The position numbers and the translations under genes were made by a program. Of a stretch of DNA of 56,846 bases, positions 24,959-33,192 are shown in pieces; positions within the stretch are counted from its first letter, which is position 1; each line of letters opens with the position of its first letter. The stretch spans positions 1 to 56,846 of the forward strand of contig CAYVXE010000018.1 in NCBI GenBank assembly GCA_964455375.1, given 5' to 3'. The stretch is from CAYVXE01 sp964455375. Its GTDB lineage: Bacteria; Zhuqueibacterota; Zhuqueibacteria; Oceanimicrobiales; Oceanimicrobiaceae. The notes under the pieces were generated by a model, which had not been told where the DNA came from, searched no databases, and saw nothing but the letters and a program-made list of their open reading frames with translations.

Positions 24959-26125
24959 GAGTGCAAATTTATCTGGAAGCTGGTCGATTCTTTCCGCAAC
25001 CGCCACGGGCATCGACAGTTTAGACATTTGATCTGCGGTAAGTGGTGTTGCAAACAACATGTGACTGGCGTCGGCACCGGTTTTCAGAAATTCCCAATTA
25101 GCCGGATTCACCGGACTATCCAGCGGATCTTCAGGAGACCCTTTGAATTTCACAAAATCAAGTTTCAATGCTGTCTGCCAGTCCGGAGGTACTGGAATGA
25201 CCCCCTGGGTGGTGTTTAATTTGCCCTCAGTTGCATCCCAGGTCACCACCGGAATCTCGCCGGTTGTTTTGTAGTCCTGCACAAGACTCGTGTTGTGGCA
25301 GTCAGTGCACGTCCGGCCTGTTGCCGTTATCGTATGCCCACTGAATCCGCCAACTGCATAAAAAGTCGTGTCCTGATACGTGAGTGATTGAAAAGAAGCA
25401 GTGGTCACTTTACCTTGCTTTTCGCCATTCACCAGCATCACAAAACCGTTCATCGGCGGCGGCCCGTAAAAACGCTTTTTGTGGGCCTGTACTTCCGTTT
25501 CAAAGTGACAATTGTAACAGGTCACCACGGTCTTTACGTGACAAGCCGTGCAATAAACGTCAGCCAGGTGCTGGGCGTGTTCGGCAATATTCGACAGTGT
25601 TGCAGCGGGATGGCAACCCTCGTTGTCGCATGAGACTTCTGTTGCTCCCGGCGCATTCATAGATGCGGAACTGACGCCATCGCCATGCATTTCTTTTTTG
25701 GTGTGACAGTCGGTACACACCATGCCGGCAGCCCGGTGCACATCTGTAAACCGTGCAGCAACATCCGGGTTCGGGTTTCCGGACAAACCGATCTCAGCCC
25801 CCTGACGGCTGTGACAACCGAGGCAGGTTGTTTGTTCCACAACAGTCCCTTTGTTTGCAAAGTCATGGCAATCCACACAATCCGGAGAATACGTCGCTGC
25901 ATCAACGGTATCGCCATTGGCAAAGGTCTTCGCATGACAATCCAGACAGGGTAGCGAGTCCATCGGAATCTGAGTCAACTGCATGAATCCATTAGGATCT
26001 TCATACCAGGTCGTTTTGCCCTGCCGGGTGCCGTGCAGGCTGGTAGCAAAATCAGATTGTGCCAGAATAACCCCCGGCAACAACACTCCAAACAACAGAA
26101 AAACCATTAACCATTTACATTTCAT
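24707..26125 (-). CDS. T9SS-exported octaheme cytochrome c
   Basis: The 472-residue protein has a signal peptide (to about 22, VILAQ) and eight heme sites: seven CXXCH (CLDCH, CVDCH, CLGCH, CTDCH, CTACH, CYNCH, CTDCH) and one CX4CH (CDNEGCH). The block AGMVCTDCHTKKEMHGDG recalls the octaheme tetrathionate/nitrite reductase (OTR/ONR-like) group. About 190 residues with no heme follow, then a T9SS C-terminal sorting domain. It is therefore a candidate surface reductase or terminal conduit. A GGAGGTTT Shine-Dalgarno precedes the ATG. No CXXCK-type catalytic site was seen. Confidence 0.8.
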   Translation of the reverse strand: MKCKWLMVFLLFGVLLPGVILAQSDFATSLHGTRQGKTTWYEDPNGFMQLTQIPMDSLPCLDCHAKTFANGDTVDAATYSPDCVDCHDFANKGTVVEQTTCLGCHSRQGAEIGLSGNPNPDVAARFTDVHRAAGMVCTDCHTKKEMHGDGVSSASMNAPGATEVSCDNEGCHPAATLSNIAEHAQHLADVYCTACHVKTVVTCYNCHFETEVQAHKKRFYGPPPMNGFVMLVNGEKQGKVTTASFQSLTYQDTTFYAVGGFSGHTITATGRTCTDCHNTSLVQDYKTTGEIPVVTWDATEGKLNTTQGVIPVPPDWQTALKLDFVKFKGSPEDPLDSPVNPANWEFLKTGADASHMLFATPLTADQMSKLSMPVAVAERIDQLPDKFALIQNYPNPFNPGTNIEFHLAKATTVTLTIYNLLGQKVQTVLLDKRMNAGVYRIPVSMVDASSGVYIYRIETPEFKQTRKMTYLR

Positions 26126-26436
26126 CTTAAACCTCCTGCATTTAATAATGTTATGAATGTGTGAAACGTATTTCTCACCTCAACATGATATAATCAGCCA
26201 TCTGCAAGACCTATTCCAAAAAAGAGTTTAAATAATACTTTTTTATAAATGGCCTATTTTAATGTTTTTATTGCCCTTACAAGACAACTTTAAAGAGCCC
26301 GATTTAGTCGGAAACCCGAACTCAAAATGAGTAATGAGGCATTTTTGCCACACACAGAAAATAGTGCAGGCTAAGTCTTTAATTAACAATTAGTAATAAA
26401 AACGAGACAACTGATGTTAAAAATGAGGGGGATATG
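26126..26436. other. Non-coding gap between regulator and T9SS cytochrome
   Basis: About 310 AT-rich bases with no coding frame. It must carry the promoter of the downstream octaheme gene. A loose TGTGTGAAACGTATTTCTCACC dyad lies near 26158-26180; otherwise nothing was recognised. Confidence 0.35.
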
Positions 26437-27840
26437 TCACAAAGAGCCGTTTGGTAAATCCTTGGCATTGATATCGTAGCGGTTGAGCAGACGGTGAAAT
26501 GTGCGCCGGTCGATACCACTGCTTTCAGCAGCACGGGTGATATGACCGTCATGTTTCTTGAGCATTTTCACCAGATACTCTTTTTCAAATTGCTCAATAA
26601 TTTCTTTTTTGGCCGTTTTCAGCGGCATGTCTGTTCCAACGTTACGAAGCAGATTTTTTTTACAAACAAGGTTATCCGGGAGATCAAACAAATTAATTAA
26701 ATCAGTAGTGGCAAGGGTCACCGCTCGTTCGATGACGTTTTCCAATTCCCGCACGTTACCGGGCCAGGGATAATTCTCAAGACACCGCAACGCATCGTCT
26801 GAAAACCCGAGAATGGTTTTAGGCGTCCGTTTGACATATTTTTTAAGAAAGTGATTGCAGAGCGGCAGGATGTCCTGCTTCCGTTCGCGCAACGGCGGGA
26901 TGAGAATGGAAATAACATTGAGCCTGTAGTACAAATCCTCCCGCAACGTGCCTTTGGCAACAGCACGTTCCAGGTTTTGATTCGATGCAGAAATTAACCG
27001 GACATTCACATCAATCTCATTGTTGCCGCCAACGTGGCGGATTTTTTTATCCTGCAGCATCCGCAATAATTTTACCTGCATGGGCAAGGCCAATTCACAT
27101 ATTTCATCCAGGAAAAACGTACCTCCATTTGCATATTCAAGCAGTCCGGGCTTTCTTTGATAGGCGCCGGTGAATGCTCCTTTTTCATGTCCGAACAGTT
27201 CGCTCTCAAACAGATGCTCCGGGAAAGCGCCGCAATTCACCGGTACGAACGCCTTCTTTTTACGTCGACTGCGGATGTGAATGCTCCGTGCAACCAGTTC
27301 TTTTCCGGTTCCGCTTTCCCCGAACAAGACGATGTTCGACTCGCCTCCAGCAACTCGTTCAATCAAGTCGAAAAGTCTTTGCATTACCGGGCTTTTGCCC
27401 ACCAAATCGTCAAAACCGGCATCATTTTGTAATTGATTTTCCAACGCCTGTTTTTCTTTAAACAGCCTGCGGTGCTGCAAAGACTTTTCGATAACCACTT
27501 TCATTCTGGCAGTTTTAAACGGTTTTTCTATAAAATCAAACGCTCCCTGGCGCATGGCTTCAACTGCTGTACCAACATTTCCGTAAGCGCTAAAAATAAC
27601 AAAAGGCACTTCCGGGCATACAAGACGAGCCTTTTTTAACAAATCCAAACCGGACTTCCCCGGCATGGTAAGATCGCTGATAACTAAATCATAACCACCT
27701 TTTTCAATTTCATTCTCGGCTTCTGCACTGTCATCAAGTGTTACCACATCATAGTCACCATTATGACGGATGATTTTTGCACAACTTTCCAGGAGCGCTT
27801 TATCGTCATCTATAATTAGAATATGACTTTTTTCGTTCAA
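26437..27840 (-). CDS. NtrC-family sigma-54 response regulator
   Basis: Order of domains: receiver (IIDDDKALLES; phospho-Asp in VISDLTMPG; lysine in EKPF), AAA+ sigma-54 domain (Walker A GESGTGKE, GAFTGA loop, Walker B GGTFFLDEI, arginine-rich PPLRERKQD), and a Fis-type helix-turn-helix (ITRAAESSGIDRRTFHRLL). The long frame begins at ATG 27915, but its first 25 residues look like random hydrophobic sequence. A TTG at 27840 (LNEKSHILIIDDD) with AGGT seven bases upstream gives a normal N-terminus and is chosen here. It acts as a phosphorylation-controlled activator with RpoN. It precedes the two T9SS heme-protein genes and may control them; no kinase is adjacent. Confidence 0.88.
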   Translation of the reverse strand: MNEKSHILIIDDDKALLESCAKIIRHNGDYDVVTLDDSAEAENEIEKGGYDLVISDLTMPGKSGLDLLKKARLVCPEVPFVIFSAYGNVGTAVEAMRQGAFDFIEKPFKTARMKVVIEKSLQHRRLFKEKQALENQLQNDAGFDDLVGKSPVMQRLFDLIERVAGGESNIVLFGESGTGKELVARSIHIRSRRKKKAFVPVNCGAFPEHLFESELFGHEKGAFTGAYQRKPGLLEYANGGTFFLDEICELALPMQVKLLRMLQDKKIRHVGGNNEIDVNVRLISASNQNLERAVAKGTLREDLYYRLNVISILIPPLRERKQDILPLCNHFLKKYVKRTPKTILGFSDDALRCLENYPWPGNVRELENVIERAVTLATTDLINLFDLPDNLVCKKNLLRNVGTDMPLKTAKKEIIEQFEKEYLVKMLKKHDGHITRAAESSGIDRRTFHRLLNRYDINAKDLPNGSL

Positions 27841-28217
27841 GAATTTACCTGCTAACTGAGGTTGAAATGATGCGATGATTAAGACAAAAACAATGCCAGT
27901 ATTCAAAAGATTCAATAAAAATAATGTAAGATATTATTTTATATAAACTAACAGGACTTATACATTTTGCTAAATCACACCATTTTTTCTCATTTTTTAT
28001 TAAATTCTAAAAAACTTTCTTAATTTTGGGAATCGGGGTTAGTACAAATGGAAAGAACAATTGTTTTAGTCGTGAGTGAAAATGTCATGTTTATCAACAC
28101 TTTAATAAGCAGAGATTTAAATCTGCGGCCCCCTGCCTTCACAGGCATAACGAATCGTGTCCCGGGAAACTACCCAAAGAGATGAATCAGTTTTTGACAG
28201 ATGTTCACAACTTATTT
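27841..28217. other. Non-coding gap between the Hmc-like operon and the NtrC regulator
   Basis: About 375 bases. It contains the 3' end of the Hmc-like operon and the regulator's promoter. An 81-codon frame at 28117-28362 crosses it but is out of frame with the real small gene at 28218-28334 and has no family likeness. No hairpin terminator was recognised. Confidence 0.4.
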
Positions 28218-28334
28218 TTAATTGGGCGATTTTAAATACCGCACCAAAAAAATAAACAGCACTAAAAAGCAAATAAGCAGTAAATATTCCAACCCCTTGG
28301 TCGCAAAAATATTGACATACGTGTAGGTTTCCAT
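28218..28334 (-). CDS. 38-residue single-helix membrane subunit (HmcD-like)
   Basis: A short frame from ATG 28334 reads METYTYVNIFATKG then a single hydrophobic helix (LEYLLLICFLVLFIFLV) and RYLKSPN. AAAGGA lies 8-9 bases before the ATG. It begins 20 bases after the NrfD-type gene and runs the same way. Small proteins with an FATKGxEYL opening and one helix are encoded at this place in Hmc-type complexes (HmcD in Desulfovibrio is similarly small), so it is probably an accessory subunit of the transmembrane complex. A longer frame in another register overlaps it, which can hide it from automatic annotation. Confidence 0.75.
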   Translation of the reverse strand: METYTYVNIFATKGLEYLLLICFLVLFIFLVRYLKSPN

Positions 28335-28354
28335 TTTTGTTTTCCTTTCTCAAT

Positions 28355-29563
28355 TCAGGCAAAATCGGGATGCTCCCGCATGACCGGCATGCGCGTCACA
28401 ATCCAGCGGAACACCCATATTTCTGTAAAGACAACCATTAAGGTCACCACAATCTCTTCCCACGAAGGATAGTACTTTGGCGTCACGTTCCAGTTAAAAG
28501 CGATAATCGACGTATTTAATCTGTTTAAAATAATACCAATCAATGTCAGAATAGATGCAAATCTGATGATACCGACACTTCGATTGCGCACACCATAGGC
28601 AAACATAAAGCACGGTATCAGAACAAATCCGATAACTTCTACCAGATACCAGAAACCCCAAAAATCATTCATATACTGCCAGTCTTTTCCATGGATGAAC
28701 AGCAGTGCTTTAAAAAAATAATAGACGAACATCGAAATGGCTGCACCTTTACCCAATCCGATGATGATGTCATCGAAAGAAGCATGGTGCTTCGGGTCGA
28801 TATGATCTTTGAACACCTTATGGCTAACCGTACCTTCCAGGATAATCATGGAAAGACCCGCAAAAATACTTGAGACGAGAAATAGAATCGGAATAAATTC
28901 ACTGTACCAGAGCGGATGAATTTTCGGCTTCGCCATTAAAAACAACGCGCCTAACCCGGACTGGTGTAATGACGACAGCGTCACTCCAAAAATCACCGCA
29001 CCGAGAGTTAATGACCGCATAATTTTACGAAATCTCCGCCAGCCCAGCCATTCGGCAACCACCGGTGAAAATTCCACCAATTCAGTAATCATATACAACA
29101 TAAAATGCCAGGAAACCAGAAACAGGACAGAATTATATCCGAAAGAATTTCCGATTATCGGATTGATGATATGCCAGGGTCTGCCCAGATCGAGGACAAG
29201 AGCACCGGCATAAAAAATGTAAGCCAGCAAACCACTCAACACCGTAGGTCGCACGATAGGGTGGTATTTTTCCAACCGCATCACGTAAACCACAAACGTG
29301 ATCACATACGCGCCACCAGCAAAAGCGACGCCAGTGACCACATCGAAGCCTATCCAGAATCCCCATGGATAGTTCTGTGAAAGATTTGTTACAGAGCCCA
29401 GACCGTACACAAATCGGATCACCAGGATCACCAGACCGACTAGAATTACCGGTATAGAAATTACATTAAACAGCGTCAACCACTTGCCACGCGGTTTCAT
29501 TTCATCCAATAAGAATTTAAGTAATGATCTTTTTTTAGCAGAAATAGTCATTTGCTCGTGCAT
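28355..29563 (-). CDS. NrfD/HmcC-type integral membrane quinone-interacting subunit
   Basis: The protein has about ten transmembrane helices in the NrfD/HybB/PsrC pattern, including NYPWGFWIGFDVVTGVAFAG, LDLGRPWHI and LGALFLMAKPKIHPLWYSE. Such subunits carry the quinone site of Hmc, Hyb and Qrc-type complexes and bind no heme. The start chosen is the ATG at 29563 (MHEQMTIS), since AGGAG lies seven bases upstream; the frame extends to 29593 but that would overlap the previous gene by 20 bases. It works with the ferredoxin-like subunit encoded immediately upstream and the pentaheme cytochrome before that. Confidence 0.88.
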   Translation of the reverse strand: MHEQMTISAKKRSLLKFLLDEMKPRGKWLTLFNVISIPVILVGLVILVIRFVYGLGSVTNLSQNYPWGFWIGFDVVTGVAFAGGAYVITFVVYVMRLEKYHPIVRPTVLSGLLAYIFYAGALVLDLGRPWHIINPIIGNSFGYNSVLFLVSWHFMLYMITELVEFSPVVAEWLGWRRFRKIMRSLTLGAVIFGVTLSSLHQSGLGALFLMAKPKIHPLWYSEFIPILFLVSSIFAGLSMIILEGTVSHKVFKDHIDPKHHASFDDIIIGLGKGAAISMFVYYFFKALLFIHGKDWQYMNDFWGFWYLVEVIGFVLIPCFMFAYGVRNRSVGIIRFASILTLIGIILNRLNTSIIAFNWNVTPKYYPSWEEIVVTLMVVFTEIWVFRWIVTRMPVMREHPDFA

Positions 29564-29573
29564 TATCATTCTC

Positions 29574-30422
29574 CTATTCCTCACCAACATCACGGTTATC
29601 AGCCAACAGATTAAGTCCTAATAAAAAAGCCGGTACACCAAATAATACCACCGGAACAGAATAGAGGAATTCCCGTGAATATTCTGGGTAAGGCGTCGTC
29701 CCCAAATCGGTTCTGAAACCTAATTTCTCAAACGGAACAGCCGCCAGATATAGCCATCCGGTGCCGCCAACTTCATGCTCACCATAAATGTGGTGCACAT
29801 ATTTATCGGGATGATTATAAATTCGTGTTCTGGCAATTTCCATCAACTCGCGTTTCTTGCCGAACATCAAAGCACCGGTGGGACAGGCCTGAACACAGGC
29901 CGGTTTTTTGCCCTGCTGCAGCCGTTCCCAGCACAGGTTACACTTTTGAATTTTAGGATTCCAACTGTGATATTCAAACTTCGGAATATTGAACGGACAG
30001 GAAACCATGCAAAAACGACACCCCATGCATTTATTACCACGCCAGATAACCGGTCCCTCTTTGGTTTTGTACATCGCGTTGGTTAAACACGCTGCAGCAC
30101 AAGCCGGTTGCCAGCAGTGCATGCATTGTTTTTTGACAAACACGTCGCCTTTTTCCGTTTTGTAGCGATTGACGACTGTCCACTGCTTCTCAGAGGTGGA
30201 CCGTACTGTTTGCAAAGCACGATCGTTTTCGATATCCGGAACATAGAGACCGTGTTCTTCCGAACAGGCTTTTTCACAGGCACGACAGCCGATGCATCGT
30301 GTGGTATCCACAAGAACACCCACAAACTCTTTTTGAGGAACTTTCTCAGTCGCCTTTGCACGTTTGGTCATTAACGTGGCGCTTGCCGTACCCACAACTT
30401 TTAGAAAATTTCGCCGATCCAT
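29574..30422 (-). CDS. HmcB/HybA-type 4Fe-4S subunit with C-terminal membrane helix
   Basis: The 282-residue protein has a twin-arginine-type signal (MDRRNFLKVVGTASA). Its 4Fe-4S sets are CIGCRACEKAC, CMHCWQPACAAAC, CMGCRFCMVSC and CNLCWERLQQGKKPACVQAC, the arrangement of HybA/HmcB/DmsB-like proteins. A hydrophobic helix lies near the C-terminus (about 252-272). It would link the pentaheme cytochrome to the NrfD-type quinone subunit. It is 119 bases downstream of the cytochrome gene, with a hairpin in that gap. Confidence 0.88.
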   Translation of the reverse strand: MDRRNFLKVVGTASATLMTKRAKATEKVPQKEFVGVLVDTTRCIGCRACEKACSEEHGLYVPDIENDRALQTVRSTSEKQWTVVNRYKTEKGDVFVKKQCMHCWQPACAAACLTNAMYKTKEGPVIWRGNKCMGCRFCMVSCPFNIPKFEYHSWNPKIQKCNLCWERLQQGKKPACVQACPTGALMFGKKRELMEIARTRIYNHPDKYVHHIYGEHEVGGTGWLYLAAVPFEKLGFRTDLGTTPYPEYSREFLYSVPVVLFGVPAFLLGLNLLADNRDVGEE

Positions 30423-30479
30423 AAATTACCTCATTCTTTGACGATTTATTGTTTTCAGTTCTTCACTTAACATCTACCC

Positions 30480-30511
30480 GATTCCGGCGGTTGCCGGATT
30501 GAGCAGGAATC
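30480..30511 (-). other. Intercistronic hairpin in the Hmc-like operon
   Basis: GATTCC and GGAATC enclose an inner perfect CCGGC-GGTT-GCCGG hairpin, in the 119-base gap between the pentaheme cytochrome and 4Fe-4S genes. There is no T tract, so it more likely marks mRNA processing or stability differences between the two cistrons than termination. Confidence 0.45.
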
Positions 30512-30541
30512 TATTGTTTCAGGTATTCTTTCGTTCGCATA

Positions 30542-31147
30542 TTATCTTTTAGATTTAGGCCCGGAATGACAACTTTTACAGCTTTCACTGGCTTCTGCAC
30601 CTGTAGTCACCTCATGACATCCCCAGCACGTTTTATGAATAACCACCTTCGAACTCAACGTTTCATCGGCAATGTTCGCCGGCGAACTGTGATGACAATT
30701 GGAACAAGGCTGAACACGCGCATGGTCATTTTCTGAACTGTGATGACAAATCGAACAATTAATCCAGAAATCCGCAAAATAACTCGGGTGCGGTAAATGC
30801 AACACCGGAGCATTGGTTTCGTGATGACATTCTTTGCAGTCTATCTCCAATTCAGTTGCGTGCATTTTGTGTGGGAAGTCAACTTCACCTGCAGAAGATG
30901 AGAACTTAATCACATCCTGCTGGTCGATTGTTTCTGCTTTAACTGCAGTTACCGTTTTCGTTAAACTCACCGCCTTTTCTGCTTCCGTTGCATGACTATC
31001 TTTCATGGCCGGACTTACTATCACGACTGCAACCAGTAGGAACATGAAAGCTACGGTTCCACCGAAGACCCTATTTTTCTTATCTGTGTAAGTTTTTCTT
31101 TCCACTTTTTCAATCCCAGCACTAATTTTGAGAATCCTTTTTTTCAT
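30542..31147 (-). CDS. Pentaheme class III-type cytochrome c, membrane anchored
   Basis: The 201-residue protein has a long basic cytoplasmic N-terminus, one transmembrane helix (about 28-47) and five CXXCH sites (CKECH, CSICH, CSNCH, CWGCH, CKSCH). The block VDFPHKMHA..CKECHH is typical of class III (c3/c7) modules. It is probably the periplasmic electron exchange partner of the FeS/NrfD pair. It follows the receiver-GcvH-like gene by 16 bases, which places sensor genes and complex in one transcript. The uncleaved anchor is inferred from the basic residues before the helix. Confidence 0.82.
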   Translation of the reverse strand: MKKRILKISAGIEKVERKTYTDKKNRVFGGTVAFMFLLVAVVIVSPAMKDSHATEAEKAVSLTKTVTAVKAETIDQQDVIKFSSSAGEVDFPHKMHATELEIDCKECHHETNAPVLHLPHPSYFADFWINCSICHHSSENDHARVQPCSNCHHSSPANIADETLSSKVVIHKTCWGCHEVTTGAEASESCKSCHSGPKSKR

Positions 31148-31163
31148 GATTATTCTCTGTAAA

Positions 31164-32324
31164 TTAATTTATTGAAATAAATGACTTAGAAAATGCTTCC
31201 CAGTTTTGCGCGTTTATCTCAGCTACTTTTCCGTTTTCTCCTTTAGATTTTTGAGCAAATTTATTCTCCTCCAAAATTTTCTTGAGTGTCTTCTGAAACT
31301 TATCGATTTCCTGCTGATACCAGGACACCGCATCGGCGCCGATTTTCAACGATTGCAACTCTCCCGTAAGATTTGCCGGTTCAATGCTGCACATCCAGCC
31401 TAATTCATACGGTTTCATATTTACGTACTCCACATGATCGAGCAGCTCTGAGTTCACGCTAATCACTTTTCCACTAAGCGGCGAAGGAATCGTTAACTCG
31501 TGTGTTCCCCGTTTTACCACAAAAAGCGCGTCGCCTTTTTGCACAGTCTTTCCCTTTCTCGGTAAAACGATGTCGTCCATTTTCCCCAGAATTTTCTGTG
31601 CAAAGTCATCCAAACCCACACGCGCCAGTCCGTTCAGTTCAACACTCACCCAGTTGTGTGCCGGTGAAATAAACACACCCGATGGCACATTAAATTCATG
31701 TTTTGAAACTGATTCACCCACAGATGGCGTAACCAGGTGGACACGTGGCTTAATCTGTTTTTCAATTCGATCCTGCCTGCGGATGAACGATTTATTCACG
31801 AAGTCCACAAGTTCATCTTCCGTAAACGGCTTTTGCACATAGTCCATGGCGCCAAATTTCATCGTTTCCACAGCGGTTTCAATGGTGGCGTAACCGGTGA
31901 TGACGATGACGTCGATATCCGGGCGCAGATGTTTTACCGCTTTAGTCACTTCCACGCCATCCATATCCGGCATCTTTAAATCCGTAAAAACAAAATCATA
32001 AGCCTGTTTTTGAATGAGCCCTAAAGCTTCCGGCCCCGTCTGCACCGTGTCGATAGAATAGCCTGCCAAAACTAATATTTTGCGAAAACTGTCCAGCACA
32101 ATTTCCTCATCATCTACCGCCAGAATCCTCGCCTTTGGATTTTCGACTTCCACACGCTTCAAGGATTTGGCTTCATCGGTAAAGTCCAGGCGCAAGCCCA
32201 CCTCCAGAGCTTCCCGGCGCTCTTTTTTCAACTTCGCCTTCTTCATTTTTTCCATACCAAAGCGCAGGACAGCGTCAACAATGATAAATACGATGACCGT
32301 TAAAATAACTATGATTGCAACCAT
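31164..32324 (-). CDS. Membrane-anchored receiver domain fused to a GcvH-like domain
   Basis: Order: an N-terminal transmembrane helix (about 2-20), a charged helix, a receiver domain (ILAVDDEEIVLDS; Asp in VFTDLKMPD; lysine in QKPF) at about 66-185, a GcvH-like beta-barrel at about 205-330 (GLARVGLDDFAQKILGKMD, IPSPLSGKVISVN), and a helical tail. In true H proteins the lipoyl lysine lies eight residues before the Pro of the SPVSG turn; here that position is Thr, so lipoylation at the usual site is not possible. The GcvH-like fold probably serves as a scaffold or sensor. It lies between the diheme kinase and the Hmc-like genes. Confidence 0.82.
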   Translation of the reverse strand: MVAIIVILTVIVFIIVDAVLRFGMEKMKKAKLKKERREALEVGLRLDFTDEAKSLKRVEVENPKARILAVDDEEIVLDSFRKILVLAGYSIDTVQTGPEALGLIQKQAYDFVFTDLKMPDMDGVEVTKAVKHLRPDIDVIVITGYATIETAVETMKFGAMDYVQKPFTEDELVDFVNKSFIRRQDRIEKQIKPRVHLVTPSVGESVSKHEFNVPSGVFISPAHNWVSVELNGLARVGLDDFAQKILGKMDDIVLPRKGKTVQKGDALFVVKRGTHELTIPSPLSGKVISVNSELLDHVEYVNMKPYELGWMCSIEPANLTGELQSLKIGADAVSWYQQEIDKFQKTLKKILEENKFAQKSKGENGKVAEINAQNWEAFSKSFISIN

Positions 32325-32400
32325 TACGCTTCCTCCACAAATTAATGAGGTTTTTCAATTTATTCGTAAAACTATTCCAATGGCGATTTTAAAAAAATCG

Positions 32401-33192
32401 CTAATCGTGTTTTTCGGCAGTTAAATACACCAACTCGGGTACCAAATTCGTCGGTAGTAACTTTAGCAACCAGCGACGTCGTACCAGATTTATATTTTTC
32501 AGCTTCGGGTCATTCTGTACTTTTTGATCTACTGCGACCACCTTTCCGCTTAACGGCGATAAAACAACGTGCTCGAACAACTGCTCTGAAACAAGTCGCA
32601 TACAACTCCTACCCTGCAAAATCTCACTGCCAATCTCAGGAAACACGACCTCACGGATTTCCTTCAGCACACCACAAAAAGTCTCTCCCAACCCGACGAC
32701 ATACAAACCATTTTCCTCTGCTTTTGTCCATGAATGCTTCCCCAGAAAGTAGACTTTTTCCGCATCGTTTTTCATTTCCTCCACAAATCCTGACCTTTTC
32801 TCCGGGCTGCCATTCAACATTTCAAGATAGGTCGCCCCCCGACGAACAACGCCTAACAGTTCATTTTCGTCGAACGGTTTCGCAAGAAAATCAAATGCTC
32901 CGGCGGTGAATGCTTCAATGACAATTTCTACCGTTGCATATCCGGAAATGATGATCACCGGAATATCTGGATTTTGCATTTTCACCCGTTTCATGAGTTC
33001 AATGCCGGAGACGTTTGGCAGCATGAGATCTGCAATCAGTACGCTGTAGACATTCTGCTGCCATTTATCAAATGCCGTTTCTGCCTCCGCAGCCGCATCA
33101 ACGGAGAAGCCGGCTTCATGCAGAATTTTCTCCGCAATCCCAACAATTATTTTTTCATCTTCGACGAACAAAATGTCAAACTGCGAGTTCAT
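32401..33192 (-). CDS. Soluble receiver domain fused to a GcvH-like domain
   Basis: The 263 residues contain a receiver (FVEDEKIIVG; Asp in LIADLMLPN; lysine in AKPF) and a GcvH-like domain (WTKAEENGLYVVGLGETFCG to SPLSGKVVAVD). The position of the lipoyl lysine is Leu. This is a shorter, soluble relative of the protein encoded next. Its start overlaps the end of the kinase gene by 17 bases, which indicates tight coupling. It is the probable first phosphorylation target of that kinase. No DNA-binding or enzymatic output domain is present. Confidence 0.8.
   Translation of the reverse strand: MNSQFDILFVEDEKIIVGIAEKILHEAGFSVDAAAEAETAFDKWQQNVYSVLIADLMLPNVSGIELMKRVKMQNPDIPVIIISGYATVEIVIEAFTAGAFDFLAKPFDENELLGVVRRGATYLEMLNGSPEKRSGFVEEMKNDAEKVYFLGKHSWTKAEENGLYVVGLGETFCGVLKEIREVVFPEIGSEILQGRSCMRLVSEQLFEHVVLSPLSGKVVAVDQKVQNDPKLKNINLVRRRWLLKLLPTNLVPELVYLTAEKHD

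Noticed and set aside
28117..28362. 81-residue protein downstream of the NrfD-type gene
   Set aside because: It overlaps the NrfD-type stop, has no family likeness, and the other frame in the same place gives a well-formed 38-residue membrane protein with a ribosome site.
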